Shown piece by piece: positions 1 to 9,475 of a stretch of 64,000 nt of DNA. The translations under genes and the position numbers were made by a program. The notes beneath the pieces are model-generated. The model saw only the letters and a list, made by a program, of their open reading frames with translations, was not told where the DNA came from and ran no database searches. Position 1 is the stretch's first letter. Each line of letters begins with the position of its first letter. The DNA is from Saccharothrix algeriensis (GTDB taxonomy: Bacteria > Actinomycetota > Actinomycetes > Mycobacteriales > Pseudonocardiaceae), in NCBI RefSeq assembly GCF_016907655.1, contig NZ_JAFBCL010000001.1, positions 496,001 through 560,000 of the forward strand. Direction: 5' to 3'.

Positions 1-472
1 CAGCCCGTCCGGCCAGGTCTCCGGCACGCCCACCACCGCGGGCACGTACACCGTGACCGTGACGGTGACCGACTCGGCCTCGCGCACCGGCACCGCGACG
101 TTCACCTGGACGATCAAGGGCTCCAGCGACGGCTGCGACCCGGCCACCAACGACACCGACGTGGCCATCGGCGACAACAGCGACGTCAGCAGCACGATCG
201 ACCTGAAGTGCACGGGCAGCGCCTCGGCCACCACCCAGGTGACGGTCAACATCGTCCACACCTACATCGGCGACCTGGTCGTCGACCTGGTGGCGCCCGA
301 CGGCACCGTCTACAACCTGCACAACCGCTCCGGCGGCAGCGCGGACAACATCAACCGCACCTTCACGGTGAACGCCTCCTCGGAGGCCGCCGCCGGCGCC
401 TGGAAGCTGCGGGTGCGCGACCTGGCCACCATCGACACCGGCCGCATCGACGGCTGGACGATCGACGCGTGA
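1..472 (+). CDS. C-terminal part of a secreted protein with Ig-like and P domains (truncated by window edge)
   Basis: The reading frame is open from base 2 to the TGA at 470-472, so the start lies outside the window. The first ~38 residues look like the end of an Ig-like beta-sandwich (TAGTYTVTVTVTDSAS). After a short GSSDGCD linker comes a proprotein-convertase P domain (HTYIGDLVVDLVAPDGT, then WKLRVRDLATIDTGRIDGWT). P domains of this kind usually close secreted subtilisin-like or metallo-proteases in actinobacteria and help folding or substrate binding. The catalytic part is not visible, so 'protease' is an inference. The protein ends directly after the P domain, with no sorting motif. Confidence 0.75.
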   Translation, partial: SPSGQVSGTPTTAGTYTVTVTVTDSASRTGTATFTWTIKGSSDGCDPATNDTDVAIGDNSDVSSTIDLKCTGSASATTQVTVNIVHTYIGDLVVDLVAPDGTVYNLHNRSGGSADNINRTFTVNASSEAAAGAWKLRVRDLATIDTGRIDGWTIDA

Positions 473-485
473 CCTGAGCACCGAC

Positions 486-519
486 CCGGTGGGCCGGCCG
501 CGCGCGGGCGGCCCACCGG
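486..519 (+). terminator. Hairpin terminator after the P-domain gene
   Basis: An 11-bp perfect inverted repeat (CCGGTGGGCCG, 486-496, with 509-519) encloses a 12-nt loop 13 bases after the stop codon. It has no T-run, as is usual for high-GC actinobacterial terminators. Confidence 0.6.
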
Positions 520-560
520 CCCTCCCGGAGCGGTGACCCCGGCCCGGGGGACCGACCGGC

Positions 561-602
561 CGCGGGCCCGGTGGGGCGCGTCGGCGCCCCACCGGGCCCG
601 CG
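561..602 (-). terminator. Hairpin terminator of mshC
   Basis: A 19-bp perfect stem (561-579 with 584-602) with a 4-nt loop lies 36 bases past the mshC stop codon. With the hairpin at 486-519 it insulates the two convergent genes. Confidence 0.65.
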
Positions 603-637
603 CCCCGTTCCCCGGTTGCCGTCGCGCAGGAGCGCGG

Positions 638-1876
638 CTACAGCTCCACGCCCAGCAGGGCGTCCACGGCGTCGCGGAAGCGCCTCGGCGCGCCCTGGTC
701 CGTGCCGCCGGTCGACAGCGCCTGCGCCGCCCACGCGTCCAGCGCCGCCAGCGCGCGCGGGGTGTCCAGGTCGTCGCCGAGGTGGTCGCGCAGCCGGGCC
801 ACGACGTCGTCCGCGGGCGGGGCCGCGTCCAGCTCCGCGGCCCGCCGCCACGTGGCCAGGCGCTCCCGGGCCTGCGTGAGCAGGGACTCGGTCCACGCGC
901 GGTCGGCGCGGTAGTGGCCGGAGAGCAGGGCCAGCCGGACCGCGTTCGGGTCGACGTTCTGGGCCCGCAGCTTGGAGACGAAGACCAGGTTTCCCCGCGA
1001 CTTCGACATCTTCTCGCCGTCCAGGCCGATCATGCCCGCGTGCGCGTAGTGCCGGGCGAACGGGTGCTCGCCGGTCAGCGCCTCGGCGTGCGCGGCGCTG
1101 AACTCGTGGTGCGGGAAGATCAGGTCGGAGCCGCCGCCCTGGACGTCGAAGCCCGCGCCGAGGCGGTTGAGCGCGATCGCGCTGCACTCGATGTGCCAGC
1201 CGGGCCTGCCCGCGCCCAGCTCCGAGGGCCACGCCGGCTCGCCGGGGCGGGCCGTGCGCCACAGCACGGCGTCGAGCGGGTGGCGCTTGCCCGGCCGGTC
1301 CGGGTCGCCGCCCCGCTCGGCGAAGAAGCGGGCCATGGTCGCCGCGTCGTAGTTCGACTCGTAGCCGAAGCGGCCGGTGGCCGTGTGGTCGAAGTACACG
1401 TCCGGGTGCTCCGGGTCGTCCACCCGGTACGCCGCGCCGTCGGTCAGCAGCTTCGCGATCGCCTCGACCACCTCCGGGATGGCCTCGACCACGCCGACGT
1501 ACTCCCGCGGGGGCAGGACGCGCAGCGCGACCATGTCCTCCCGGAACAGGGCGGTCTCGCGCATCGCCAGGACCTGCCAGTCGTCCTGGTCGCGCTCGGC
1601 GCGCTCCAGCAGCGGGTCGTCCACGTCGGTGACGTTCTGCACGTAGTGCACCCGGTGGCCGTTGTCCAGCCACACCCGGTGGATGAGGTCGAACGCCAGG
1701 TAGGTCGCGGCGTGGCCCAGGTGGGTCGCGTCGTAGGGGGTGATGCCGCAGACGTACAGCCCGGCGGTGTCGCCGGGGGCGGTGGGGCGCACCTGCCCGG
1801 CGGACGTGTCGAACAACCGCAGCGGGCGCGGCTCGCCCGCGACCCGCGGGACTGGGGTGGGTGACCAGGTCTGCAT
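638..1876 (-). CDS. mshC: L-cysteine:1D-myo-inositol 2-amino-2-deoxy-alpha-D-glucopyranoside ligase (mycothiol synthesis)
   Basis: MshC joins cysteine to glucosaminyl-inositol with ATP, the third step of mycothiol synthesis in the cytosol. The 412-residue protein has the class I aminoacyl-tRNA synthetase fold: the HIGH-like motif THLGHA (51-56) and KMSKS (289-293). The zinc ligands known for the family are present as Cys43 ([11 protein letters not shown]), Cys231 and His256. The N-terminal [15 protein letters not shown] stretch separates it from the related CysS. The start is the ATG at 1874-1876; the open frame continues upstream without family similarity. The gene is transcribed away from ctaD. 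Mycothiol marks the host as an actinobacterium. Confidence 0.95.
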   Translation of the reverse strand: MQTWSPTPVPRVAGEPRPLRLFDTSAGQVRPTAPGDTAGLYVCGITPYDATHLGHAATYLAFDLIHRVWLDNGHRVHYVQNVTDVDDPLLERAERDQDDWQVLAMRETALFREDMVALRVLPPREYVGVVEAIPEVVEAIAKLLTDGAAYRVDDPEHPDVYFDHTATGRFGYESNYDAATMARFFAERGGDPDRPGKRHPLDAVLWRTARPGEPAWPSELGAGRPGWHIECSAIALNRLGAGFDVQGGGSDLIFPHHEFSAAHAEALTGEHPFARHYAHAGMIGLDGEKMSKSRGNLVFVSKLRAQNVDPNAVRLALLSGHYRADRAWTESLLTQARERLATWRRAAELDAAPPADDVVARLRDHLGDDLDTPRALAALDAWAAQALSTGGTDQGAPRRFRDAVDALLGVEL

Positions 1877-2114
1877 GGGTCCGACCCTAACTCGCGGCCC
1901 CAAGTGGCCGTCCGCCTGGCGGGACACCGGCCCGCGCGGGCCGGCCCGGCGCGGCGCGGTGGTCGCCGGGCCACCGGCCCGATCTCCCCGAACGGGTGAC
2001 ATCGGTGGACATCGCCGCAGGTCAGGGCCGTCGAGCGACCCGCTGCGCGATTGCCGTGGACTGCCCGCGGGTGGACCATGGTCACGGGCACGTCGTCGGA
2101 CGAGGGAGACGGTC

Positions 2115-3935
2115 ATGACCGCGCTCAAGCCGGAACCTGTGATCACCCATCCGGGCGCGGCTCGACGGCGACCCAAGGGCTCGGCGCTGGTCGGCCTGCT
2201 CAAGACCACCGACCCGAAGCAGATCGGGTTGATGTACCTGACGACGTCGTTCGTCTTCTTCATGGTCGGCGGCCTGATGGCGCTGCTGATCCGCGCCGAG
2301 CTGGCCCGGCCGGGCATGCAGTTCCTGTCCAACGAGCAGTACAACCAGCTGTTCACCATGCACGGCACGGTGATGCTGCTGCTGTACGCGACGCCGATCC
2401 TGTTCGGGTTCGCCAACTTCGTCCTGCCGATCCAGATCGGCGCGCCGGACGTGGCGTTCCCCCGGCTCAACGCGCTGTCGTACTGGCTGTACCTGTTCGG
2501 CGGCACGCTGGTGATGATCGCCTTCCTGACCCCGGCCGGCGCACCGGACTTCGGCTGGACCGCCTACACGCCGCTGTCCACCGCCCCGCACTCGCCCGGC
2601 GTCGGCGCGGACCTGTGGATCACCGGCCTGGTGCTCAGCGGCCTGGGCACGATCCTGGGCGGGGTCAACATGGTGACCACGGTGTGCTGCCTGCGCGCGC
2701 CCGGCATGACCATGTTCCGGATGCCCATCTTCACCTGGAACATCTTCGTCACCAGCCTGCTCATCCTGATCGCGTTCCCGATCCTGACCGCGGCGCTGCT
2801 GGGCCTGGCGGCGGACCGGCACCTGGGCGCGCACGTGTTCGACCCGGGCAACGGCGGCGTGATCCTGTGGCAGCACCTGTTCTGGTTCTTCGGCCACCCC
2901 GAGGTCTACATCGTGGCGCTGCCGTTCTTCGGCATCGTGACCGAGGTCTTCCCGGTGTTCAGCCGCAAGCCGCTCTTCGGCTACAAGGGGCTGGTCTTCG
3001 CCACGTTCGCCATCGCGGCGCTGTCGGTGGCGGTGTGGGCGCACCACATGTTCGCCACCGGCGCGGTGCTGCTGCCGTTCTTCTCGCTGACGACGTTCCT
3101 GATCGCGATCCCCACCGGCATCAAGTTCTTCAACTGGATCGGCACCATGTGGCGCGGGCAGCTGACCTTCGAGTCGCCGATGCTGTTCGCCGTCGGGTTC
3201 CTGATCACGTTCCTGCTCGGCGGCCTGACCGGCATCATCCTCGCCTCGCCGCCGCTGGACTTCCACGTGCACGACACCTACTTCGTGGTGGCCCACTTCC
3301 ACTACGTGCTGTTCGGGACGATCGTCTTCGCCACCTACTCCGGCATCTACTTCTGGTTCCCCAAGATGACCGGCCGGATGCTGAACGAGCCGCTGGGCAA
3401 GCTGCACTTCTGGACGACGTTCATCGGCTTCCACCTGACCTTCCTGATCCAGCACTGGCTGGGCAGCAACGGCTTCCCGCGCCGGTACGCCGACTACCTG
3501 CCCACGGACGGGTTCACCACGCTCAACACCATCTCCACCGTCGGCGCGTTCCTGCTCGGCGCGTCGGTGCTGCCGTTCCTGTGGAACGTGTTCCGCAGCT
3601 ACCGCTACGGCGACCCGGCGGAGCGCGACGACCCGTGGGGTTACGGCAACTCGCTGGAGTGGGCGACCTCCAGCCCGCCGCCCCGGCACAACTTCCACGA
3701 GCTGCCGCGCATCCGGTCGGAGCGCCCGGCGTTCGAGCTGCACTACCCGCACATGGTCGAGCGGATGCGCGAGGAGTCGCACTTCTCGCTGCGCAAGCCG
3801 GGCAGGCGCGTCGTGGAACCGGACAGCGCCACCGAGACCGCGCTCGCGTCGACCAACCGGAACGTGCGGACCACCGACGACGCGGACGAGGAGCCGGGCG
3901 CGGAGCAGGGCGGGGAGCCGAAGGACGAGCGGTGA
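2115..3935 (+). CDS. ctaD: Cytochrome c oxidase subunit I (aa3 type)
   Basis: This is the catalytic, twelve-helix membrane subunit of the terminal oxidase, which reduces oxygen at the heme a3-CuB centre and pumps protons. The 606-residue protein has the CuB/cross-link segment [14 protein letters not shown], the heme a3/heme a histidine region [16 protein letters not shown], and the N-terminal [16 protein letters not shown] and [11 protein letters not shown] segments. The acidic tail after helix XII ([19 protein letters not shown]) is typical of actinobacterial versions. The start is the ATG at 2115, preceded by GAGGGAGAC at good distance. It stands alone; the other ctaCEF/qcr genes are not in the window, which is the usual actinobacterial arrangement. 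Confidence 0.95.
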   Translation: MTALKPEPVITHPGAARRRPKGSALVGLLKTTDPKQIGLMYLTTSFVFFMVGGLMALLIRAELARPGMQFLSNEQYNQLFTMHGTVMLLLYATPILFGFANFVLPIQIGAPDVAFPRLNALSYWLYLFGGTLVMIAFLTPAGAPDFGWTAYTPLSTAPHSPGVGADLWITGLVLSGLGTILGGVNMVTTVCCLRAPGMTMFRMPIFTWNIFVTSLLILIAFPILTAALLGLAADRHLGAHVFDPGNGGVILWQHLFWFFGHPEVYIVALPFFGIVTEVFPVFSRKPLFGYKGLVFATFAIAALSVAVWAHHMFATGAVLLPFFSLTTFLIAIPTGIKFFNWIGTMWRGQLTFESPMLFAVGFLITFLLGGLTGIILASPPLDFHVHDTYFVVAHFHYVLFGTIVFATYSGIYFWFPKMTGRMLNEPLGKLHFWTTFIGFHLTFLIQHWLGSNGFPRRYADYLPTDGFTTLNTISTVGAFLLGASVLPFLWNVFRSYRYGDPAERDDPWGYGNSLEWATSSPPPRHNFHELPRIRSERPAFELHYPHMVERMREESHFSLRKPGRRVVEPDSATETALASTNRNVRTTDDADEEPGAEQGGEPKDER

Positions 3936-4088
3936 CCCCGCGGCCTGGTCGCCATCGCCGCCGCCAGGGCCGGCTACCGCCACGTCACCGCCGACGGCGT
4001 CGACCCCCTCGCCGCGACCGCGGCGCCACCGGCGCGCCGCGACCGCGGCGGTCGGGGAGGACGGGGAGGACGGCCCCCGTCGACCGCG
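3936..4088. other. Short gap with coding-like composition
   Basis: After the ctaD stop the same frame stays open and has almost perfect G/C third positions for about 35 codons (reading LVAIAAARAGYRHVTADG near 3945-4000). It has no start codon of its own and no recognisable family. A 15-bp direct repeat (GCCGCGACCGCGGCG) lies at 4011-4025 and 4036-4050. It may be debris of a lost gene or of an older ctaD C terminus. No function is assigned. Confidence 0.3.
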
Positions 4089-4652
4089 TCACCCCGTCGC
4101 GGGCGCCGGCTCCGGGAAGTCGCCCCGCGAGACGCGGATGACGTCCGCGCCGTACCGGGCGGCCAGCGCCAGCCGGTCGGCCTCGCTGCCCGCGACGGTC
4201 GTGACGTCCACCGCGGAGCCGTCCACGGCCGGGCCCCACGTGGTGATCCGCACGCCCTGCTCCTGCCAGTGCCCGGTGTCGGCCCCGATCCGGTCCACGA
4301 CCTCGCGCAGCCGCTTGAGCGAGTGCCGGGCGTCCACCAGCTCCAGCCGCGCGCCGTTCGCGGCGGCGCGGGCGGCCTGGTCCAGCGCCGGGTCCGGCCG
4401 CCGGTACACCACGACGGCACCGCGCTCCTGGTCCAGCCGCAGCCCCGCGTAGGTGTCCGGGAAACCCGACTCCAGCGCCGGCCCCAGGCTCGCCGCCGCC
4501 GCGTCGAGCACCGGGTCCTGGACGGCGGTGGCGACCGCGTCCGACGTCGGGCCGGGCGACGGGTCCCCGCCCGGCCCGCCGGTCCCCGGCGCGGCGCAGC
4601 CGCCCACCGCCAACGCCGCCGACAGCACGATCACAGGTCCGACCCGGTTCAC
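4089..4652 (-). CDS. Small predicted lipoprotein, function unknown
   Basis: The protein of about 187 residues starts with a signal peptide ending in a lipobox-like AVGGC, followed by a Gly/Pro/Ser linker (TGGPGGDPSPGPTSD), so it should be a membrane-anchored surface lipoprotein. The mature part has a mixed alpha/beta composition (YAGLRLDQERGAVVVYRRPDP) and no motif I recognise. The GTG at 4652 is preferred because AAGGGG lies 8 nt upstream; another GTG is at 4658. It is read in the same direction as the VWA/ATPase pair upstream, with a 66-bp gap, and may be co-transcribed with it. Confidence 0.6.
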   Translation of the reverse strand: MNRVGPVIVLSAALAVGGCAAPGTGGPGGDPSPGPTSDAVATAVQDPVLDAAAASLGPALESGFPDTYAGLRLDQERGAVVVYRRPDPALDQAARAAANGARLELVDARHSLKRLREVVDRIGADTGHWQEQGVRITTWGPAVDGSAVDVTTVAGSEADRLALAARYGADVIRVSRGDFPEPAPATG

Positions 4653-4718
4653 CGGCACAACCCCTTCCGCGTGGCCCCCGTCGGTCGCAGGACGGAGCGG
4701 GGGCCGCGGCCGGTTGCA

Positions 4719-6653
4719 TCACCGCCGGCGGCGGGACCCCAGGTAGTCGGCGACCACGGCCGCGCCGAGGCCGTCGTCGTCGGGGGCGACCACGCGCCCG
4801 CCGCCGCGCCGGGCCACCAGGTCCACGAACTGCGCCAGCCGCGGGTCGTCGCCCAGCCGGAACACCGTGATCGCCGCGCCCAGCCGGGCCAGCCCGTCGA
4901 CCTCCACGATGGTCTTGGCGATGGTGCGCGGCAGCGGCGGGTAGTGGAACTCGGCGTCGCCGTCGTCCCCCAGGTGCGCGGTCGGCTCGCCGTCGGTCAC
5001 CACCAGCACGACCGGGCGCGCGTCGGGGTGGCGGCGCAGGTGCCGCCCGGCCAGCAGCAGCGCGTGGTGCAGGTTCGTGCCCTGCTCCCACACCCCCTCC
5101 AGCGCGGTGAGCTGCCCGATGTCCACGGTCTCGGCGTGGCGGCCGAAGGTGATCAGCTGCAGCGCGTCCGAGCGGAACCTCGTGCGCACCAGGTGGTGCA
5201 GGGCCAGGGCGGTGCGCTTCATCGGCACCCAGCGGTCGTCCTGCACCATCGACCACGACGTGTCCACGCACAGCGCGACGGCCGCCCGCGACCGGTGCTC
5301 GGTCTCGGCGACCTCCACGTCGGCGACGTCCAGCCGGATGTCACCGGTCCCGGCGCGCAGCACGGCGTTGGTGAGCGTGCGCGGCACGTGCCACGGCTCG
5401 GTGTCGCCGAAGCGCCACGGCCGGGTGCCGCCGGTCGGCTCGTCCGCCGCGCCGGCCCGCGCGCTCTCCCGCCCGCCCCGCGCCCGCGCCCGGTCGAGCA
5501 CGCCGCGCAGCGCCGTCTCGCCCAGGCGGCGCAACGCCTTCGGGGTCAGCCGCAGCGAGCCGTCCGGGCCGCGTTCGAGCAGGTTCTGCCGCCGCAGCTC
5601 GCGCTCCAGCTCGGCGAGCCGCCGCGCCTGCGCCCCCGCCTCGGGTCCCAGTCGGCGCACCAGGGCCTCCACGTCGAGGTCCTCCAGGCGGGCGCCGGGG
5701 TAGGACTGGCCCAGCTGCTCGGCCAGCGCGTCCAGCTCGGCCAGCTCCGCCATCGCCCGCGCGCCCTCGCCCAGCCCCAGCGGCTGGTCGCCCCGGAAGC
5801 GCGCCGAGCCGGACCAGTCCTGCTCCGGCCGCAGGCCCTGCAGCAGGGCGTCCAGCGCGGAGAGCCGGGCGCCGACGCCGGAGTCGCCGAACGCCTGCCG
5901 CGACAGCGCGTCCAGCTCCGCGCGCTGCTGCTCGGTCATCGAGTTGAGCATCCGCCGCGCCGCCGCCGACCGGGCGGCGAGGGCGTCGACCAGCTCCTCC
6001 ACGTCGCGCGGGCGCTCCGGGAAGAACTCGCCGTGCGCGCGCATGAAGTCGCGGAACCGCTCGTCGGTGTCCTCGCCCGCGGCGTGCGCGGCGAGCAGCG
6101 CGGTGAGGTCGTCCAGCATCGCCCGGATGCGGTGGACCTCCTGCGGGCCGACGTTGCCCATCGCCTCCTTCATGCCCTGGAACCGCTGGTCCAGCAGCTC
6201 GCGCCCGAGCAGGTCCCGGATCCGCTCGTAGGCTTCGCGGGCCCGCGGCGCGCGCCAGTCGTACCCGGCCAGCTCCTGCACGGCGGCGGCCGTGCCCGGC
6301 GGCAGGGCGTCGAGCCGCGCCTCGCGGAACCGCGCCTCGTCGTCCGGGTCGGGGAACAGCGCCGCCCGCTCGGCCTCCAGCGCCCGGTCCAGCAGCCGGC
6401 GGACCTCCTGGAGCGTGCCGTCCAGCCGGTGCCGCCGGCCGATCGCCGACCGCTTGCGCCACAGCCGCGCCGTCAGGCCGTCCAGGCCCTCCTGGCCCGG
6501 CAGGCCCCGGCGCAGCAGCTCCCGCAGCGCCGAGTCGGGCGAGGCGCCCTCCATGACCTCGCGCCCCAGCTCGTCCACCGCCGCGCGCAGGTCGACGGGC
6601 GGCGCCAGCGGGTCGGGCCCGTCGACGTACCGGCCGTAGCGGTAGGTGCTCAT
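4719..6653 (-). CDS. VWA-domain protein partnered with an AAA+ ATPase
   Basis: This is a 644-residue cytosolic protein. About 430 residues of Arg/Glu/Ala-rich helices are followed by a C-terminal von Willebrand A domain with the MIDAS motif VDTSWSM, a downstream Thr-containing loop (EQGTNLHHALLL) and VVLVVTDGEPTAH. Such proteins act with MoxR/magnesium-chelatase-like ATPases, often as metal-insertion or remodelling machines. Its ATG overlaps the stop of the ATPase gene upstream (ATGA at 6650-6653), so the two are translationally coupled. There is no signal peptide or membrane segment. The substrate is unknown. Confidence 0.85.
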   Translation of the reverse strand: MSTYRYGRYVDGPDPLAPPVDLRAAVDELGREVMEGASPDSALRELLRRGLPGQEGLDGLTARLWRKRSAIGRRHRLDGTLQEVRRLLDRALEAERAALFPDPDDEARFREARLDALPPGTAAAVQELAGYDWRAPRAREAYERIRDLLGRELLDQRFQGMKEAMGNVGPQEVHRIRAMLDDLTALLAAHAAGEDTDERFRDFMRAHGEFFPERPRDVEELVDALAARSAAARRMLNSMTEQQRAELDALSRQAFGDSGVGARLSALDALLQGLRPEQDWSGSARFRGDQPLGLGEGARAMAELAELDALAEQLGQSYPGARLEDLDVEALVRRLGPEAGAQARRLAELERELRRQNLLERGPDGSLRLTPKALRRLGETALRGVLDRARARGGRESARAGAADEPTGGTRPWRFGDTEPWHVPRTLTNAVLRAGTGDIRLDVADVEVAETEHRSRAAVALCVDTSWSMVQDDRWVPMKRTALALHHLVRTRFRSDALQLITFGRHAETVDIGQLTALEGVWEQGTNLHHALLLAGRHLRRHPDARPVVLVVTDGEPTAHLGDDGDAEFHYPPLPRTIAKTIVEVDGLARLGAAITVFRLGDDPRLAQFVDLVARRGGGRVVAPDDDGLGAAVVADYLGSRRRR

Positions 6654-8035
6654 CCGTAGACGGTCCGGTCGTCGTCGGTGTCCTTGGACAGCTGGCGGGT
6701 CAGGTAGAGCGACTCCAGGGCCAGCTCGACGCCGGAGGCGACGCGGCCGGGCACGTCGCCGGGCTCCGCGCCGACCCGGCGCGCGACCTCGTCGAGCAGG
6801 GGCAGCTCCGGCAGCGCGGCGAGGAGGTCGCCCGCGTGCACCAGCTCGCCGGTGGCCACCGGGTGGCCGTCGGAGACCAGCCGCGCCAGCGGCCGGAGGT
6901 CCAGCCCCGCGAACGCGGCCCGCGCGGTGTCGGCGACCGCGCGGCGCAGCAGGTGGCCGAGCACCTCCTGCTCGCGCCCCTCCTCGCCCGCCTCGAACTC
7001 CAGCTTGCCGCGCAGCACCGCCGGCACCGAGGCCAGGTCGACCGGCCGCGCGACCGGCGGCTCCTCGCCGACCAGGGCGCCGCGCCGCACCGCCGAGGCA
7101 GCCACCGTCTCGGCCGCCGCCACCGCGAACCGCGCCGACACGCCCGAGCGCTGGTCGACCGACGAGGACTCCCGCAGGTGCCGGACGAACCGGGCGACGA
7201 CCTCGATCAGGTGGTCGCCCACCTCGGCCACCAGCTCGGCCTCCTGGCGCACCAGCTCGACCTCCGCGGCGACCTCCAGCGGGTAGTGGGTGCGGATCTC
7301 CGCGCCGAACCGGTCCTTGAGCGGGGTGATGATTCGGCCCCGGTTCGTGTAGTCCTCGGGGTTGGCGGTGGCCACCAGCAGCACGTCCAGCGGCAGGCGC
7401 AGCGCGTAGCCGCGGATCTGGATGTCGCGCTCCTCCATCACGTTGAGCAGCGACACCTGGATGCGCTCGGCGAGGTCGGGCAGCTCGTTGATCGCGATGA
7501 TGCCCCGGTGCGCGCGCGGCAGCAGGCCGTAGTGGATGGTCTCCGGGTCGCCGAGGCTGCGCCCCCGGGCCACCTTGACCGGGTCCACGTCGCCCACCAG
7601 GTCGCCGACGCTGGTGTCCGGCGTGGCCAGCTTCTCGGCGAACCGCTCGTCGCGGTGCTTCCAGGCCACCGGCAGGTCGTCGCCGAGCTCGGCGGCGCGG
7701 CGCCGGGACTCCGGGGTGATCGGCCGCAGCGGGTGCTCGTGCAGCTCGGAGCCCGCGATGACCGGCGTCCACTCGTCCAGCAGCCGGACCAGCGCCCGCA
7801 GCAGCCGCGTCTTGCCCTGGCCGCGCTCGCCGAGCAGCACGAAGTCGTGCCCGGCGATGATCGCCCGCTCCAGCTGCGGCAGGACCGTCCGGTCGAACCC
7901 GACGATGCCGGGCCAGGGGTCCCGCTTCTCGCGCAGGGCGGCCAGCAGGTTGTCCCGCAGCTCCGCTTTGACCGGGCGCGGCGGGTGCGGGGCGGCCCGC
8001 AGCTCACCCAGCGTGGAGGGAAGTCCAGAGGTCAC
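6650..8035 (-). CDS. AAA+ ATPase of the magnesium-chelatase/MoxR type
   Basis: This is a 461-residue ATPase with Walker A GERGQGKTRL near residue 75, a Walker B-like segment IIAINELPDL, and a sensor 1 region LLVATANPEDYTNRGRIITPLKDRFG typical of the ChlI/MoxR clade. The long insert before Walker B (about 80 residues, GDDLPVAWKHRDERFAEKL onward) distinguishes it from the shorter MoxR at 19238-20275. The start is taken as the GTG at 8035 (MTSGLPSTLGEL), the start I expect for this family. A TTG at 8053 has GGGAG directly against it and is unlikely. It forms a two-gene operon with the VWA protein and is probably its motor. Confidence 0.88.
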   Translation of the reverse strand: MTSGLPSTLGELRAAPHPPRPVKAELRDNLLAALREKRDPWPGIVGFDRTVLPQLERAIIAGHDFVLLGERGQGKTRLLRALVRLLDEWTPVIAGSELHEHPLRPITPESRRRAAELGDDLPVAWKHRDERFAEKLATPDTSVGDLVGDVDPVKVARGRSLGDPETIHYGLLPRAHRGIIAINELPDLAERIQVSLLNVMEERDIQIRGYALRLPLDVLLVATANPEDYTNRGRIITPLKDRFGAEIRTHYPLEVAAEVELVRQEAELVAEVGDHLIEVVARFVRHLRESSSVDQRSGVSARFAVAAAETVAASAVRRGALVGEEPPVARPVDLASVPAVLRGKLEFEAGEEGREQEVLGHLLRRAVADTARAAFAGLDLRPLARLVSDGHPVATGELVHAGDLLAALPELPLLDEVARRVGAEPGDVPGRVASGVELALESLYLTRQLSKDTDDDRTVYG

Positions 8036-8171
8036 CCACCCGAACCTACGCAACTCCCGCCGCGAGGTCGACGTGGCGTGACCCCGGACCCCCGGACACC
8101 GGACGGGCGATGGGCCGGGGATCCGGTCGTGGGACGCCCGGGACCGCGGGTCGGCCGGCCCCGGGCCCGGC

Positions 8172-8969
8172 CTAGTGCCGGCCCGCTTCCTGGTCCGACA
8201 GCACGCGCACGGCCTCCCCCACCGCCGCCAGCCGCGCCCGCCGCACCGCCTCCGACAGCGGGCGCAGGGCCTCGTCCCGCGCCGCCTGCGCCGAGGCCGA
8301 CATCGCGCCGCCGGGCGCGTCCGACGCCGCCACGGTGAGGATCGCCGCCACCTCCGAGGCCCGCTGGAGCACCCGCAGGGCGCGCGGCGGCATCCCGGCG
8401 GGCCAGGGGAGCCGGGTGTGCTCGGCGGACAGCCCGGCGATCTCGGCGCGCACGTTCGGCCGGTGCCGCGCCACGTCCAGCGTCACCAGCGCGGTGGCGG
8501 CCTCGCGCATCGCCGAGGCCAGGCCGTGCTCGGCCTCGCCGATCGGCACGTGCTCCGCCACCGGCGCGGTCGGCAGGTCGAACACCGTCCAGCGCAGCAC
8601 GCCGTCCGCCACCAGCCTCGGCACCAGGCCGACGCCCACCTCGGGCAGCACCGCCGCCTGCCCGGCGCGCAGCGCGCTCTGGCTCAGCGGGCCGCGCCCG
8701 CCCAGGCCCCGGACGTCGCCGGGCACCGGGAGCACCAGCCGGGCCGTGGACGCCGACGCCCGGCGCAGGGCGGCCAGCAGCAGGGCCGAGCCGACCGCCG
8801 ACTCGTCGGGGCCGGGGAGGTCGAGCGCGGTGGCCGTGCCGTCGTCGTCGGCCACCACCTCGTGCTGCTCGGCCCAGAACCCCAAAGCGTCGAGGACGTC
8901 GTCGGCCGCGGCTGCGCCGTGCAGCCAGGCGGACGTCCACACGACCAGCGTCGCACTCGCACAGGACAC
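8172..8969 (-). CDS. Conserved hypothetical protein
   Basis: I do not recognise this 265-residue protein. It is Ala/Leu/Val-rich and soluble, with alternating helices and strands. One middle segment reads ALRAGQAAVLPEVGVGLVPRLVADGVLRW. The C-terminal third is helical and charged. There is no signal peptide, membrane helix or cofactor motif. It begins with a GTG at 8969 and has high G/C third positions, so it is a real gene. It is separated by 32 bp from the YcxB-like gene upstream and by 136 bp from the ATPase gene downstream, all on the same strand. Confidence 0.65.
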   Translation of the reverse strand: MSCASATLVVWTSAWLHGAAAADDVLDALGFWAEQHEVVADDDGTATALDLPGPDESAVGSALLLAALRRASASTARLVLPVPGDVRGLGGRGPLSQSALRAGQAAVLPEVGVGLVPRLVADGVLRWTVFDLPTAPVAEHVPIGEAEHGLASAMREAATALVTLDVARHRPNVRAEIAGLSAEHTRLPWPAGMPPRALRVLQRASEVAAILTVAASDAPGGAMSASAQAARDEALRPLSEAVRRARLAAVGEAVRVLSDQEAGRH

Positions 8970-9001
8970 GGTGGCCTAGGTTACGCGTGCCCACCGGCGG
9001 A

Positions 9002-9475
9002 TCAGGCGGCCGGGCCGACGTGTTCCACCAGCAGCGACCGGAACCGGTCGACCTCCTCGGGGCCCGCGAACGCGCGGCGCGGCACGGCGTACATCGCGGC
9101 GCCGCCCGTGCGCAGCACGAACCCGCGCGCGGTCTCCGACCAGCCGGGCAGCTCGTCCCAGGCCAGCTCGCTGCGCGCCGCGTCGCCCACGGCCATGCGC
9201 AGCGAGCGCGCGTCGGCCGAGCCGGTCACGGTCCTGGCCGCGAGCGGGTGGTTGTGGAAGTTGACGGCCGTGCCGACGGGCACCAGTGCGATGATGATCA
9301 CAGCGAGGACGACCCCGAAGACGCCGGCCCACGTCATGCCCAGCGCCAGCACGACGACCCCGAGCGCGGCCAGCGCCAGGCCGAACCACGGCGCCCACCG
9401 GTAGAGCGGCACGGCGGTCCGCAGCGCGTCCCGCCAGTCCCCCGGCCGGGGCGACCAGCTGAAGTCGACACTCAC
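9002..9475 (-). CDS. Small membrane protein with a YcxB-like C-terminal domain
   Basis: The protein has about 157 residues. Two membrane helices occupy residues 28-65 (APWFGLALAALGVVVLAL and VFGVVLAVIIIALVPVG). A soluble domain follows in which SELAWDELPGWSETARGFVLR and AAMYAVPRRAF match the pattern of YcxB-like domains. The role of this family is not established. The GTG start at 9475 overlaps the stop of the small open frame upstream (GTGA, 9472-9475), suggesting coupling with the ferrochelatase operon. Confidence 0.65.
   Translation of the reverse strand: MSVDFSWSPRPGDWRDALRTAVPLYRWAPWFGLALAALGVVVLALGMTWAGVFGVVLAVIIIALVPVGTAVNFHNHPLAARTVTGSADARSLRMAVGDAARSELAWDELPGWSETARGFVLRTGGAAMYAVPRRAFAGPEEVDRFRSLLVEHVGPAA

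Noticed and set aside
533..1864. Long plus-strand frame opposite mshC
   Set aside because: Typical antisense shadow in high-GC DNA; mshC on the other strand has full family motifs.
2051..4141. Long frame overlapping ctaD in another phase
   Set aside because: Arg/Pro/Ala-rich shadow of a clear membrane protein gene; no motifs.
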